A stretch of DNA of 64,000 nucleotides from Galeruca laticollis (GCA_963921935.1 OY998176.1:175952445-176016444); one strand, 5' to 3'. Positions 35,824 to 46,455 are shown, numbered from the stretch's first letter. Made by a program: numbers and translations. Notes: generated from the sequence alone by a model not told the origin.

Positions 35824-38295
35824 CTAGTGTGACCTCGGCGTGTGTGAATGAACTGAGTGTTTAAGCGGATATGTTTGTTGTCTGTTTATGGGATATTTTC
35901 GCCTGATTTTGTATGATGTATGGTAGTGTTTGGTTAGTTTCGTCTTGTTTCTGTATAATTGTGAAGCTTGTGCCCATGCAATATTAATGTAGCTTGGTGC
36001 GCTCGGAATCCGATTTCTTATCTTGGCTGAACTTCGAATTTCCGGTGGGGGTCTTAGTGAGACTGGGAGCCTTCCGCTCGGTTTATCTTTTTGTTGTTTC
36101 GTGTGGGTTAGTGTCTTTTCCCTGGATAGTTGTGTTGACCATAGTGGTAATGCTCCTACCTTCCCTGTGTTTATGTCGTCGGTGGTTTCTTCTTGTGGTG
36201 CTTCCTGTTCGTATGCTGTGTTTTCCTTATTCTGAGTCGTTGTCGTCTCTATAATTTCGTGTTGATCATCGTTCAGTTTGCCATAGTATGTTTTTAATTT
36301 ATTAATGTGGACAACTTGTACTTTTTTACCTTTGTTTGACGCGATTTGGTAGGTTACTGGTCCTACTTTGTCTTTTATTTCGAATGGTCCTATCCATCGG
36401 TTTTGAAGTTTTTTTGATCTTCCTGGTGTGTTACTTATGTCTAGAAGGTAAACTAGGTCTCCTGGTTTAAACTCTCTTAGGGTGGTTTTTTCATTGTATC
36501 TGTTTATCCTTTCGTCTTTTGCCTTTTCTGTGTTCTCTAGTACTCTTGTGTATATTTGGTTAAGTCTCGTCTCTAGCTCTGATACGTAGTTATCTTCTAA
36601 GTTGTATTTCAGTCTTCTTGGCTTGATAAAATTGTCGAATGGTAGTGCTTGATCTTTCCCATGTAGAAGGAAATACGGGCTGTATCCTGTTGATGTGTGT
36701 ATGCTTCTTCGATATGCCATTAGTACATATGGTATCCAATTATCCCAATCTCGTTGATTTGGGGCTATGTAATGTGCTAACATATCTTTTAGTACTCTGT
36801 GTAGTCTTCCTATTTGCCCATTGGTTGTTGGTGCGTAGCTCGCTGTGTGTATTCTTTTTCTGTTTAGTAGTTTGCATGTCTCTCTCATTAGTTCTGACAT
36901 GGAGTTTGTTCCTCTATATGTTAACAATTTCTGGAGTGTTCCGTGCCTGCATATTATTTGTTCTACAAAAGCTCTTGCTACTGTATCTGCTTTCTGATCC
37001 AGTATCGGAATTGCTTCGCAGTATTTAGTAAAATGATCTTGAAATGTTAGTTGGTACTTGTTTCCTTTGTTTAACGTGGGTAGCGGGCCTACTGTGTCCA
37101 TTGACGTTATTTTCCAAGGTGCTGTGCCCTTTGTGAATCTTTGTAGTGGTGCCTTTCTAAAGTGTGGTGAGGTCTTCCGTCTGTTGCATGCGTCGTAGCG
37201 TTTACAGTAATTTATTATATCCGTTCTCATCGTTGGCCAGAAGCAACGTCTTTTTATTGCCAATAACGTCTTTTGTTGTCCTTGGTGACAATATATGGGT
37301 GAGTCGTGGAAGTCTTCTATAACTTTGGTGATATATTTCCTAGGTATTACTAGTTGGTCCCTGTTGTCTTCTTGATCTTGCCTGTATAGGAGCCCTTCTT
37401 TGTCGATGTAATATTTTTGCTTTGTTTCATCCTGTTTGTGTAATTGTTGTACTGTGCTGTTGCAGAAATCGTCGCGTTTTTGTTCATTCTTCAGTAATTC
37501 TTTGTCCCAGAGCGGTTCCCATTCTTCTTCTGCCTCGATTATTTGGATTTTTCCTGTGTGTTTGGATGGGATCGGTTTCAGTATGCTTACTTTGGTGGTT
37601 GACCCGTAAAATGTGAATTGTATCATCTTTGTGATTTCGTCCCAGCTTAGTCCTGAGATTTGTTCTTGACTGGTTATGAAGGTTATGCCTTTTTCCGCGT
37701 TCTCTTCGCATTGTTTTTTTAACTTTTGGATAATATTCCACATTATTTCATATGATGTTTCTTCTTTGACTGATGTTCTATTTAATGCTACGTAGAATTT
37801 CGTGTCTAATGTGTCCCATTCTTTGACCGGTTCTATTTGTTCTTGTGAGATATCCGGTAGAGTGTATATCTTTTCTATCTTCTTTATTAGTGGTTCCTGA
37901 TTGGGTCTGTTCTTTGCCACTAGGAGGGCTATTGATTCTTCGTCTTGGAGGGAATCTAGGTCTCCTTCTTTCCTGTTTATTTTGTCCTTCCCTGGTAGGT
38001 CGTTTTCTGCAATATATTGTAAGTAGTCTTCGTATGTGGTTTCTATGTAGTTGCATGTTTTGTCGTACATTTTGATTACCTTGGATGCTAGTAGCCTGTC
38101 GATTTCTTTTTGCAGTGTCTCTCGTTGATGGTAAGGTATCCTATATGGAGCCTTGCCTATTGGTTGAGAGCCTGGTTCCAGAGTTATGTGGTGTTTGACT
38201 TTGGTGGTGCTAGTCAGAGTTTCGTCGTCATCCGTAAATAGATGGTGGTACTTTTGTATTAGCTTGACTAGTTCTTCTTTGCTTTGTGTGTCCAT
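35824..38295 (-). CDS. Pol: RT stub fused in frame to integrase (RT core deleted)
   Basis: This is an 823-codon open frame. Residues 1-74 are the start of a gypsy RT (ELVKLIQKYHHLF, HHITLEPGSQPIGKAPYRIP, EIDRLLASKVI). The sequence then passes directly to KMYDKTCNYIETT and the region that normally follows RNase H, so the RT palm with its YxDD box and all of RNase H are missing without loss of frame (junction about 38070). The integrase follows: zinc-binding region (H330, H337, C364, with Tyr where the last Cys is expected), SMD (D400), TYRGTN with Tyr460 in place of the second catalytic Asp, and NGQIGRLHR with Gly496 in place of the Glu. The GPF module (NRWIGPFEI) and a long basic tail end the protein. 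It overlaps the protease frame, from which it is separated by a one-base frame change near 38300. Confidence 0.85.
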   Translation of the reverse strand: MDTQSKEELVKLIQKYHHLFTDDDETLTSTTKVKHHITLEPGSQPIGKAPYRIPYHQRETLQKEIDRLLASKVIKMYDKTCNYIETTYEDYLQYIAENDLPGKDKINRKEGDLDSLQDEESIALLVAKNRPNQEPLIKKIEKIYTLPDISQEQIEPVKEWDTLDTKFYVALNRTSVKEETSYEIMWNIIQKLKKQCEENAEKGITFITSQEQISGLSWDEITKMIQFTFYGSTTKVSILKPIPSKHTGKIQIIEAEEEWEPLWDKELLKNEQKRDDFCNSTVQQLHKQDETKQKYYIDKEGLLYRQDQEDNRDQLVIPRKYITKVIEDFHDSPIYCHQGQQKTLLAIKRRCFWPTMRTDIINYCKRYDACNRRKTSPHFRKAPLQRFTKGTAPWKITSMDTVGPLPTLNKGNKYQLTFQDHFTKYCEAIPILDQKADTVARAFVEQIICRHGTLQKLLTYRGTNSMSELMRETCKLLNRKRIHTASYAPTTNGQIGRLHRVLKDMLAHYIAPNQRDWDNWIPYVLMAYRRSIHTSTGYSPYFLLHGKDQALPFDNFIKPRRLKYNLEDNYVSELETRLNQIYTRVLENTEKAKDERINRYNEKTTLREFKPGDLVYLLDISNTPGRSKKLQNRWIGPFEIKDKVGPVTYQIASNKGKKVQVVHINKLKTYYGKLNDDQHEIIETTTTQNKENTAYEQEAPQEETTDDINTGKVGALPLWSTQLSREKTLTHTKQQKDKPSGRLPVSLRPPPEIRSSAKIRNRIPSAPSYINIAWAQASQLYRNKTKLTKHYHTSYKIRRKYPINRQQTYPLKHSVHSHTPRSH

Positions 38296-39778
38296 GTAGT
38301 TTAATTAAGTTATTTCGGATCCAGTCGTCTGTTTTAATGTCGAATTTTCTAATTGTGCCCTGTATATTAGTGTTTAGTCGTTTCTCTTCTGAGCATTCGT
38401 AGGCGTTCCCTATCTTAGTGCCTTTTGTGAGATTTATTTCCTGTGCCGATGTACTGATTATTCTTACGGGAATCTGTCTTTGGTTTTTTGATATGCTGTT
38501 TGCCAATCTGATTGTGTGTTGTCCGCTTTCTTGGGTTTCGCATACGACTGTATTTCCTTTTATATTATATTTCAGGGTCCCGATTGTGTGAATCTCAGTT
38601 AGCGCTGGTATGGTCAGACTATCCTCTGTGTATATATCTGTGCAGGTTCTTGTGCATTCTGTTTCTTCTTTGTTATTCCTGATATCTTCGGTTGTTTCGT
38701 TTCTTCCGTTTTCCTCCTTATGTTTTGTGTCTGTGCGTCCTTTTTCGTCGATTATGGGTTTTTGGTTTGTGTATGTAGTTTCTCTTTCTCCTGTTATATC
38801 CCTGCCTGTAGTTTCTTTCATTTTTCCTACCGAACTATTTATGTCTATTCCTGGTTTGGTTACCTCTTGTCTGTACATTGATTCCACGGTTTTTAGCCAT
38901 TTCTGCCATGTTTCTTTCTCCCTAGGGTTTTCTTGTTCCCTTGTTGCCGTTATTTTTCCGTATGCTTCTGTCCGTATTTGTCTACAATTATTCAGCAAGT
39001 ATCTGATTTGTCTTGGGCTCATTAGCGGTATTTTCCTTCCCCATATTTCCAGTGTTGGTTTTCCTCTGTATGAGATTGTTGCCTCCTGTTCTTCTAGAAA
39101 ATCTCTTCCCAATAATACTGCTATGTCTCCCATTATACCCTCCTCGGCTGCGATTACTTCGGTGTAGATATTATAGTCCATTTCTGTTGTCGCTATGGCT
39201 ATTTGTGTTGAACCGTATAGGTGGATTGTGTGTCCTGTTATGCCTTTTAAGGTTAATTGATCCGTGATCCGTGTGTCTAATTCGTTGTCTGCTATTATTG
39301 ATTTACTTATTAGCGAGTATGCTCCGCCTGTGTCTATCATACAAGGTTCGGTTTTACCGTTTATTCTTAAGAGTACTATATACGGGGGTTCTTCGCTTTT
39401 ACTCGTCGGTCCGTTATGATGCATTGTTTTTATCTGGTTTTTCTTGTCTTCTTCTTTGTTTCCCTTTTGTGTTGCCTGTTGATTTCCGTCTTTGCCTGTG
39501 TGAATCCAATTTCCCCTAGTTTCAGCCCGACCACTTGTTTGGGGAGTAACGGTGGTCCTTGTTAGTTTAAATGTTTTCTTCCGTCTTCCTTGTTTGTGTG
39601 TCCTCTCTCTGTGGAGTGTCTTCTTCTGTTCTCTTCTTTTTGGAGCCTTTGTCCGACATTGTGTTGCACGTGTGCCTGTGATACTTCTCTGTTCCAATTC
39701 TTTTCTCTGGAGTTCTTTTGTCCGCTGTATTCCCCGTAGATATTTTGTTGTGTTGTGATTCTTCTTTCTTGATTCCAT
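38228..39778 (-). CDS. Pol N-terminal frame: protease
   Basis: The 516-codon frame is the -1 frame relative to gag; the biologically used part starts at the slippery site (39565-39571), giving LTRTTVTPQTSG onwards. The aspartic protease active site is MIDTGGAYSLIS, followed by IHLYGSTQIAI and MGDIAVLLGRDFL, the usual flap and second hydrophobic motif. A long polar spacer rich in Thr, Glu and Lys follows. The frame ends at 38228, shortly after NNLIKLHG; the continuation of pol lies in the 823-codon frame, so one indel near 38300 splits pol. The protease itself looks intact. Confidence 0.85.
   Translation of the reverse strand: MESRKKNHNTTKYLRGIQRTKELQRKELEQRSITGTRATQCRTKAPKRREQKKTLHRERTHKQGRRKKTFKLTRTTVTPQTSGRAETRGNWIHTGKDGNQQATQKGNKEEDKKNQIKTMHHNGPTSKSEEPPYIVLLRINGKTEPCMIDTGGAYSLISKSIIADNELDTRITDQLTLKGITGHTIHLYGSTQIAIATTEMDYNIYTEVIAAEEGIMGDIAVLLGRDFLEEQEATISYRGKPTLEIWGRKIPLMSPRQIRYLLNNCRQIRTEAYGKITATREQENPREKETWQKWLKTVESMYRQEVTKPGIDINSSVGKMKETTGRDITGERETTYTNQKPIIDEKGRTDTKHKEENGRNETTEDIRNNKEETECTRTCTDIYTEDSLTIPALTEIHTIGTLKYNIKGNTVVCETQESGQHTIRLANSISKNQRQIPVRIISTSAQEINLTKGTKIGNAYECSEEKRLNTNIQGTIRKFDIKTDDWIRNNLIKLHGHTKQRRTSQANTKVPPSIYG
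39512..39571 (-). promoter_or_regulatory. Programmed -1 frameshift site and predicted pseudoknot
   Basis: In the gag frame the RNA reads T TTA AAC TAA: an X XXY YYZ heptamer (39571-39565) directly abutting the gag stop (39564-39562). Slipping back one base continues as CTA ACA AGG, exactly the pol frame. After a 7-base spacer, GACCAC (39557-39552) can pair with GTGGTC (39534-39529), and loop bases TCCCC (39545-39541) with GGGGA (39516-39512), giving an H-type pseudoknot. Slip site, spacing and structure all match known -1 frameshift signals. Use in cells is inferred. Confidence 0.85.
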
Positions 39779-40755
39779 TGCTTTGTATTCCTTTGTCGGT
39801 TTCCTTCATTGAACCTTTTCTTTCTGCAGTCCTTGACCCAGTGGCCTTATTTTCCGCAATAGTGACATACATTTCTATCTGTTGTTGGTTCCTTGGTTTC
39901 TTTGTTTCTGCAGTATGCTGCCCAGTGTCCCTGTTTTCTGTAGATTTGGCATTTTTTTTCTATTTTTGCTTCTTCCGCTTCTCTTATTCTGCAGTATGAT
40001 GTCCAGTGGCCTCGTCTGCCACAGTACATGCATTTTGCGATACGTCTACATTCTTCCGTTTCATGTCCCGATTTTCCACATGCTGTGCAACTCCGTTGCT
40101 CATTCGTAAGAGCGACTCTGTGGCCATTGTTCCTTCCGCTCACCATTGTGGCTGCCGTTTCTTGGCAATTTACTATCTCCTCTGCTTCTTCTAGTGTGAG
40201 GTCATCTTTATGTAATATGTAAAATCCTACTTCTCTGAGAAGATCCTTTCTTAACCCAACTTTGAATTGATTCAACAGTACCGCGTTGTGTTTCCTTTGG
40301 ATGTTCGGTATCTGTTCTCTGTTCGTTCCTTTTATGTCTTTCTCCAATATTTTGTTCCCTATTAAGCGTAGTCTTGTGCAGAAGGCTGCTACATCTTCGT
40401 CGTGCCTCTGGTAGCATTGGACTAGCTGCATCCACCAATCAGCGATCGACTTCCTTGGGACGAATTTCCTCAATATTTTTTCTTTAAATTCGGCGTATGT
40501 TGCTGCGTCTAATCTTGGGTCGGCTTTGAAGAAATCGTGAGCTGCGCCCGCGAGTTTGAATTTCAGTAGTGTCAGTGTTTTTGTTTCTGACCATCCGTCA
40601 AGTTTGGCCCTTAGTTCCAACTTTTCCATATATCTGGCTGCATCTTTACCTGTGAAGTCTGTTAAAGTTCAGGCGATCACCCCTAGTGGTGGTGCCTGTG
40701 GTATTCTTAGCGCTGCTGGCATATTACTCGAATCCCCTGTGGACTTTAACGGCAT
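39562..40755 (-). pseudogene. Gag with CCHC knuckles, two in-frame stops
   Basis: Gag is the structural capsid/nucleocapsid protein. ATG at 40755 opens MPLKSTGDSSNMPAALRIPQ, with a TGA at 40669-40671; the frame resumes as TLTDFTGKDAARYMEKLEL. The capsid region runs through FKADPRLDAATYAEFKEKIL and LIGNKILEKDI. The nucleocapsid has CTACGKSGHETEEC and CMYCGRRGHWTSYC intact, a third knuckle CQIYRKQGHWAAYC in which the second Cys is Tyr, and a fourth interrupted by TAA at 39847-39849. After that stop the frame stays open to the true gag stop at 39562. It is about 397 codons in all. Four knuckles is unusual for an insect gypsy element. Confidence 0.85.
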
Positions 40756-40889
40756 TTTGTTTTATTTCCTAGCATCCCTTATCTATATTGGTTATTTAGA
40801 TGCCTGAAATGGATAGTTTAGGAACAAAAAAAAGGATTATTTTTAGGACTCCCCCTCTTGTAAACCCCTGCCGTACGGACTCAGTATCT

Positions 40890-40907
40890 GGAACACTGCT
40901 ATCACCA
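40890..40907 (-). other. Putative primer binding site
   Basis: On minus TGGTGATAGCAGTGTTCC starts one base inside the 5' LTR. The TGG fits the tRNA CCA end; the tRNA is not one I recognise. Confidence 0.6.
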
Positions 40908-40908
40908 G

Positions 40909-42479
40909 TGTAATGAAGTAGGTCAGAAATCCGCTGTCACCACTCTAATAAATGGGTAACTCCTTTTTCCTTCTGTTGGTAGAGACCGGAAGGCCCTACT
41001 GTATACTCCTATCCAAAGAACAAAATAAATCGTTGCAGCGTGCTGTCACCAGTGCCTCGCGGCACAAAATGTAGAACCAGGAGTCTCCCTGCGGGATTAC
41101 CTCGAGGGAGGGGCTGTTCCTGGATCGAGCGATCAAGGTCGTCGTGGGGCCCTTGGGCTTATACAGTGTGCCAAGCCCGAGTTCGTAGTGCAGATTGAGT
41201 TGGCTCGTCCTATTTGACTGGTACGGGGGTGGAGAGGGTTCAGGTTAAGGAAATAAACTGAAAGGTTAAAATATGTACAAGCATATATTACAAAAACATT
41301 ATTAAAACCACATACGTACGCTTTGCAATCTAATAATTATAATATACGCGGCTTTCTCCTGACTTTTGGATAGCCTACGTGATATACACTACATAAATAA
41401 AAGAATAACAAACGGAATGTCTTTTGGTACGTAACCTGTAAGAGTATGGTACCCTATACACCTAATAATTATGTTGGATATCCTCCACAAAAATTAAGAC
41501 AATAAATAGAAATCAAACGAAACTTTATGAATCGGATCAAATATGATATCCTGTAAACCCTATATCTATATTGCCAAAATGTCTGGGATTGGAAAGAAAT
41601 AATTACGGATCTTGTGAGATTCAATCAACTGGTAAAATACATAAAAAAGAGAATATTTATCCCTTATTTCTAACTCTATTCACGTTTCTCGAAGAGAGAG
41701 AGAAAAAAAATACAGAATATAATCCATATCAATAAAATTCGGAAAAATTAATTATGATGTCTCCGGTATTTGGATGTCCGGGAATATGACAGAAAACGTT
41801 ATCAGTTGATACTTTAAGGTAGGACTAAATATGATCCCTGGTAAAATATAAATATATGTGCGCTATAATCAAATAATCAAAAAGAAGATATATAGGGAGA
41901 TGGTCCCTGAACATAAGATAAATACCTATAACTGTTTAGGCTCTACCAGTAGATGAGGGGCGCTGATATATATGAAACACTAGATATGACCGAAAAATAC
42001 TGTGGGGTCCCTTACCTATTTCGGGACACCCGGTTAAGTCAAAGAAAATATAATATCACAGATCAATACACAATATAATAAAATAATTGTACGTTAAAAA
42101 CTTACGTTTTGGAATATCACTAGTCACAAACTGCACACTATTACTGTTGGGGGGTGAAGGGCCCGTCAATACTTAGACTTGCCTCACCGGGGGAGAGATA
42201 CTTTCTCTCCTTTGATTCCAATTTTTTCGTGATTTATTCTAAATTTTACCTTGTGTGAAGGTTAGTTTTCAATATCATTGTTTTCTTACTCATAACGTAC
42301 ATAGTAAACAATCATGACATAATCGTAATCTAAAATGTTTTGTTAACCTTGCAATAACACATTTTTGTCTGTAGTAATTTCTTTCGTTGTGGTCAACATT
42401 TATTAGATATTTTGAATTAAAAAATAGTCTATATATGGCGTTCTTAAAATTTTCTATGTCATATCTCGTGTTTATTACA
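40909..42479 (-). repeat. 5' LTR of the 11 kb element
   Basis: Partner of 31471-33043, about 99% identical by eye. It carries the promoter for the element's transcript by position; a TATA box was not assigned. Confidence 0.95.
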
Positions 42480-42483
42480 TAGA

Positions 42484-43473
42484 CAATAAAACTAGACAGT
42501 GGTTATATAGCCCCAGAACCGACAGGATGAGAAGAGACGAGATCCAAGAATAGCTCTAGCAAATTTCTGAGGATCCTGGAATGTTTGATATAATACCCAG
42601 CAATAAAAATGTACTTTGGAATATAACAAACCATGATAATTATACTTCGTTTCCTCAAAAGTTTACTCGAGTAAGTGGAACTCGTGTGAGGCTGGAACTT
42701 GTAACATTTTAATCCCAAACTATCTGTATATTTTCTATTCATTATCTCTTCATCACTATTGTGACAGGGAAAAATATTCAGATTATTTATGTAAATATTT
42801 TTCATGTATAATATTTTATAGAATTTATCTTCAATTTTTATTACTACATTTGGACTTTTGTCAGACAATGAGTTGAAGACATAATATCAATTGAGCAAGA
42901 GGTATCTACGAATAAGACATCTGCTAACCTATTATTCTATTGCAAATAATTACCGGAAATGGTTATATGAAACACAAAGTTTATATAAGGATTTTCGAAC
43001 AGGTTTGTTGAGTTTTTGGCCAGAAATTCGTTGCTTATGTTAGCCTTGTGGCATGTATATAATCGTGGTGGCCAATGAATTCATTAAAATGATACGAATT
43101 GATATATAAGACACAGTCGCCATTTCGTTTTACTTTTATTGTTTTGTTTAGACAGAACAATAAAATGGGAATAGAACAAACATTTTATTTTCGATAAATT
43201 CTGTAAAGCCTGATAAAATAATATACAAATATCGGTGAAAAAGATCGTTATTACATCAAGATATAGTTAACCTTGGCACTACGTGATCAAAACACTTCCC
43301 ACCTTGGTGTGTAATGAAGAATTATTTATTCTTTTGACATATTTTCAAATGAGTTTACCGGTTATTCCTATCCATTGGTATGGGTATGGAATAATTTCTA
43401 AAATGTAACCACACTGTTGAATTATTATATTTATTGGTTCTCACAATAGTATCAGAATTATTGTAAAATTGAA
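42484..43473. other. Gene-free stretch
   Basis: One 121-codon minus ORF (42503-42868, MSDKSPNVVIKIEDKFYKI start) abuts the LTR. It has no domain I recognise and could be a chance frame or another repeat relic. Confidence 0.4.
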
Positions 43474-43691
43474 ATAACCATATTTTCGAAACTTTAGATG
43501 CCCATTAGGACCTTGAGGAGTTTTTCAGGTATTACGGAATTATGCGATCGTAATAACTTTTCGAGCTGTATCATTCCTCAATGTTTCATCGAAATCGTTA
43601 TGATGGTACCTGTATCTCAGCTTTGACTATAGCGAGGAGCATCACCTCAGCGCGTAGAGTCAACTGACAGAATTCCTTTTTGATTGGTGAA
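43474..43691 (-). repeat. Dispersed repeat R1, copy 2 (inverted)
   Basis: Reverse-complement match to 29732-29926. It has a 20-odd-base extra segment (AGGTATTACGGAATTATGCG region) absent from copy 1. Confidence 0.85.
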
Positions 43692-43699
43692 CATGTTCC

Positions 43700-45630
43700 T
43701 ATTTTTCAGCATTTGAAAATTGACATTTTGTATGAAAAAAATACTCTATACATAGAGTGATTTTCCATTGTTTGACATTTAAATGCCGTAGACAATTGTA
43801 TTGGGCTTTTTCGGTGTCGTTCGGCAACTGCCGTGTCTGTGAAAAACTGGAAGCAATGACATTACTTGCTTTCCTTTCGACACGAATATCAGATCAAATC
43901 ACTTCAATTCAGTTGGTATCATAAAATTGACGTGTTCCTTTCACCCACTGCAAAGTGATGAGTGTACCTCACCCTCACCGATGCTGCACGGCCCCCAATC
44001 ACATGCAGTTATTGATTATTTTTCGTAATCACATACTGTTATTCTGATTTAACGGTATTCAGATGTTAGCAGCCTCCGCCCGTTAAGATTTTTTAACGAC
44101 AGGCGGCCGTTAAGAAATGACTTGTTAAAACATTTTTTTCAAAACTTTATTCTGCTCTTCTTCAGACAAAATTTTTTGCTTTTCCAAATTTTTCAACTCT
44201 GAAAATACCATTCCTGTAGGTAATACTCTAATATGTTGTACGATTTAAAATAACTAACCTAGAAATGTCAATGTGGGCAACAACTTTCAAAGCAAGTTTC
44301 AACATTGAAATCTCGGTCCACAGCGAGAATAAACCTCTGATTTTCCTTTCGTATATGCTAACAATACATATTCATTAACCAAATTTACATTCTTCAACTA
44401 CACTCTTCTATATTTTCATATTCTTTTTGATATCGCTCTTAAGTTATTTACGGCAGTAAATCAACACTCGGAATCCTCGGAATTAAAATGTAATTTTTAA
44501 GCGGGATTACGAAAAGTCTTGAACGACACACGGCCTAAACGCAAATACCGGATTCGGTTGTTATAATCCTCAGCTGCGCCTCGGATAACAATATTCAACC
44601 TCATCCGTTATTTGCTACATATCGGCCTTGTAACGTTAATAACTATTACATCACTTGTAAAAGTGAGGTTAAATTGGTTTCTTGACTGTTCTGTTGATAA
44701 CCGATTATGGATTCTCAGTTAATGAGAAACGAAAATCGTGATCTCGTTTTAAAGGAGGCAGGGGATTTTTTGCCGAAAGGTTAAATTTATCTGAGTTGCC
44801 AGTCAAAGATTTCAGCCGTTCCTTTAAAAATAGACTTCATGTGATTATTTCACTTCAAGTAACTTCACTTCACTTTAATTGCGAAAGGAAAATGTCTATG
44901 ATCTGTGACGGAGTATAGGCCGATGTGACACATTAAAATAGACTTAGGCTATAATAATCACGCGGAAGTTGAAAGAATAAACTGCGACCAATTATACAAA
45001 ATCTTGTTACTCGAGAAGAATATATCAGCTCGACTATATTTGCGTGAATTATATTTTGGCCCTACAGAGATAAACATCCAAGAAACCTCCTAAAATAAAA
45101 GGCCACAAACCTAACAAGATAATAACTTCGATCATCTCTTAGTCCGTGTGTGTGAATTTATTGAAAACCTATTCCTATTCAAGTTGAAATATAAGCTTTC
45201 AATAAAAGTGCAGTCTAGCTTCTTCAAACCATGGTATTTATAAATTATAATTATAGTTGTTATATAAAATTCTCAGATCTCGAAAAAAAAACGAATAATA
45301 ACACTGTTGAATCACCTACAGTTTGGAGAAATCGTATGATGCTGTTTCTTTTTTAAATTTAGACGTTCTCTGTATTTAATTGATCCTCATGAATACGATC
45401 CATAGAATTCGTAAAATTGTGCCAAATCTTTTCGCCTGTATTCCTTTAAGAGCACATCGAGTTTATTCTGAATTTCTGGTACATAAGAAAGAAAATTACC
45501 AAATCAGCATTAAGAAAAGGAATTGCAGAACATTTTGGTATAATCTATAGACCAGACAATAACAAAGAAACATAAAATTCAATAATTCTGATTTGAATGA
45601 TATTGGCCTTAAATCGTTCATTAATTATGA
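43700..45630. other. Mostly gene-free stretch
   Basis: No ORF or RNA gene supported. One palindrome is annotated separately at 44524-44634. Confidence 0.5.
44524..44634. repeat. Palindromic MITE-like element
   Basis: The left arm ACACGGCC...GCAAATACCGGATTCGGTTG faces the right arm CAACCTCATCCGTTATTTGC...GGCCTTGT as an imperfect inverted repeat of about 35-40 bases around a GC-richer centre (TCAGCTGCGCC). No ORF. Confidence 0.6.
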
Positions 45631-46455
45631 ATTTAACTTTCGAAAAATAGGGCCGATATCTCCCCAGAAAGCAAACAATAACTGATTTTCTGATGACACT
45701 CACTTACTTCACTTGATGAATCACACTGGTTTTATTTTTTTACATAAATTTTCATTTAGTATATCACAATCATAATACTGTTTGATATACTATTAACTTG
45801 TGAACTTATAGAAAATTCAAACATCTTTTAGTAAAATAAATTTTTTCAAAATCCTTCTCTCTCTGAGTGTTCCTCTCAAAAATACCAATTTTTACTGACT
45901 TGTTTATTTCATCCTTTCTTCCCTTTTACTCTCTGGTAACCCATAAGAAATTTAACATTTCTGATAGTTTCAAAATTAATTGATAACATTTTTAATCAAC
46001 AAATATTTTGTTTCTATTATATTATCTTTTCCAAATTATGTCTAAAATTTCTATATTCCATTATAATGATTTCAATTTTAAATATGATCACCTACTACAA
46101 ATATAATTAACACCTCATAAATTCCTATGAATAATTGATATAACTTATTGATTATAAATTTTGAGATCTTGGACTCAATGTCTAGTGTCTATAATTTACA
46201 AAAGTTCATAATATGTGTCCCTCAAATAAATAAATAGAAATCTCCATATCCACATATCCAGTTCAACACTAAGTTGAGAATATTATTGTGTTATTATAAC
46301 ATTTAAACATGTATGATCATATTAAAACTCTATCTATATAAAAAAATATTTCATTTATAATTACAAGAGAACGATCAACAAATTCTCAATTAGTTATTCT
46401 GTAATACATCTTACTCCAAATCAATCTTCGAACATATATTTAAAACATCATCTCT

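Larger units (their letters stand above)
31471..42479 (-). mobile_element. Complete 11.0 kb gypsy-type LTR element with env
   Basis: Two direct LTRs of 1573 and 1571 bases begin TGTAAT and end ATTACA, and the 4-base target TAGA is duplicated (31467-31470, 42480-42483). Transcription runs right to left: 5' LTR 40909-42479, leader, gag, protease/pol, env, PPT, 3' LTR 31471-33043. By eye the LTRs differ at about 15-17 positions, roughly 1%, so insertion is recent. Pol order (protease, RT stub, integrase) and the GPF module place it in Ty3/gypsy. LTRs this long are known from the Osvaldo/Ulysses group; membership is only a suggestion. The copy cannot be autonomous: the RT core and RNase H are gone, the integrase is mutated, and gag and env carry stops. 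Confidence 0.95.

Noticed and set aside
35994..37028. Hydrophobic plus-strand ORFs opposite pol
   Set aside because: They are antisense shadows of the 823-codon pol frame; their Val/Leu/Phe-rich look follows from complementing its codons.
38228..38295. A second programmed frameshift between protease and RT
   Set aside because: No slippery sequence of known type was found at the overlap; an indel is simpler.
38610..40222. Plus-strand ORFs up to 185 codons opposite protease and gag
   Set aside because: Antisense shadows with no domain of their own.
42503..42868. 121-codon ORF as a host gene
   Set aside because: No domain, no splice context, and it lies against a recent LTR insertion; left as unassigned.
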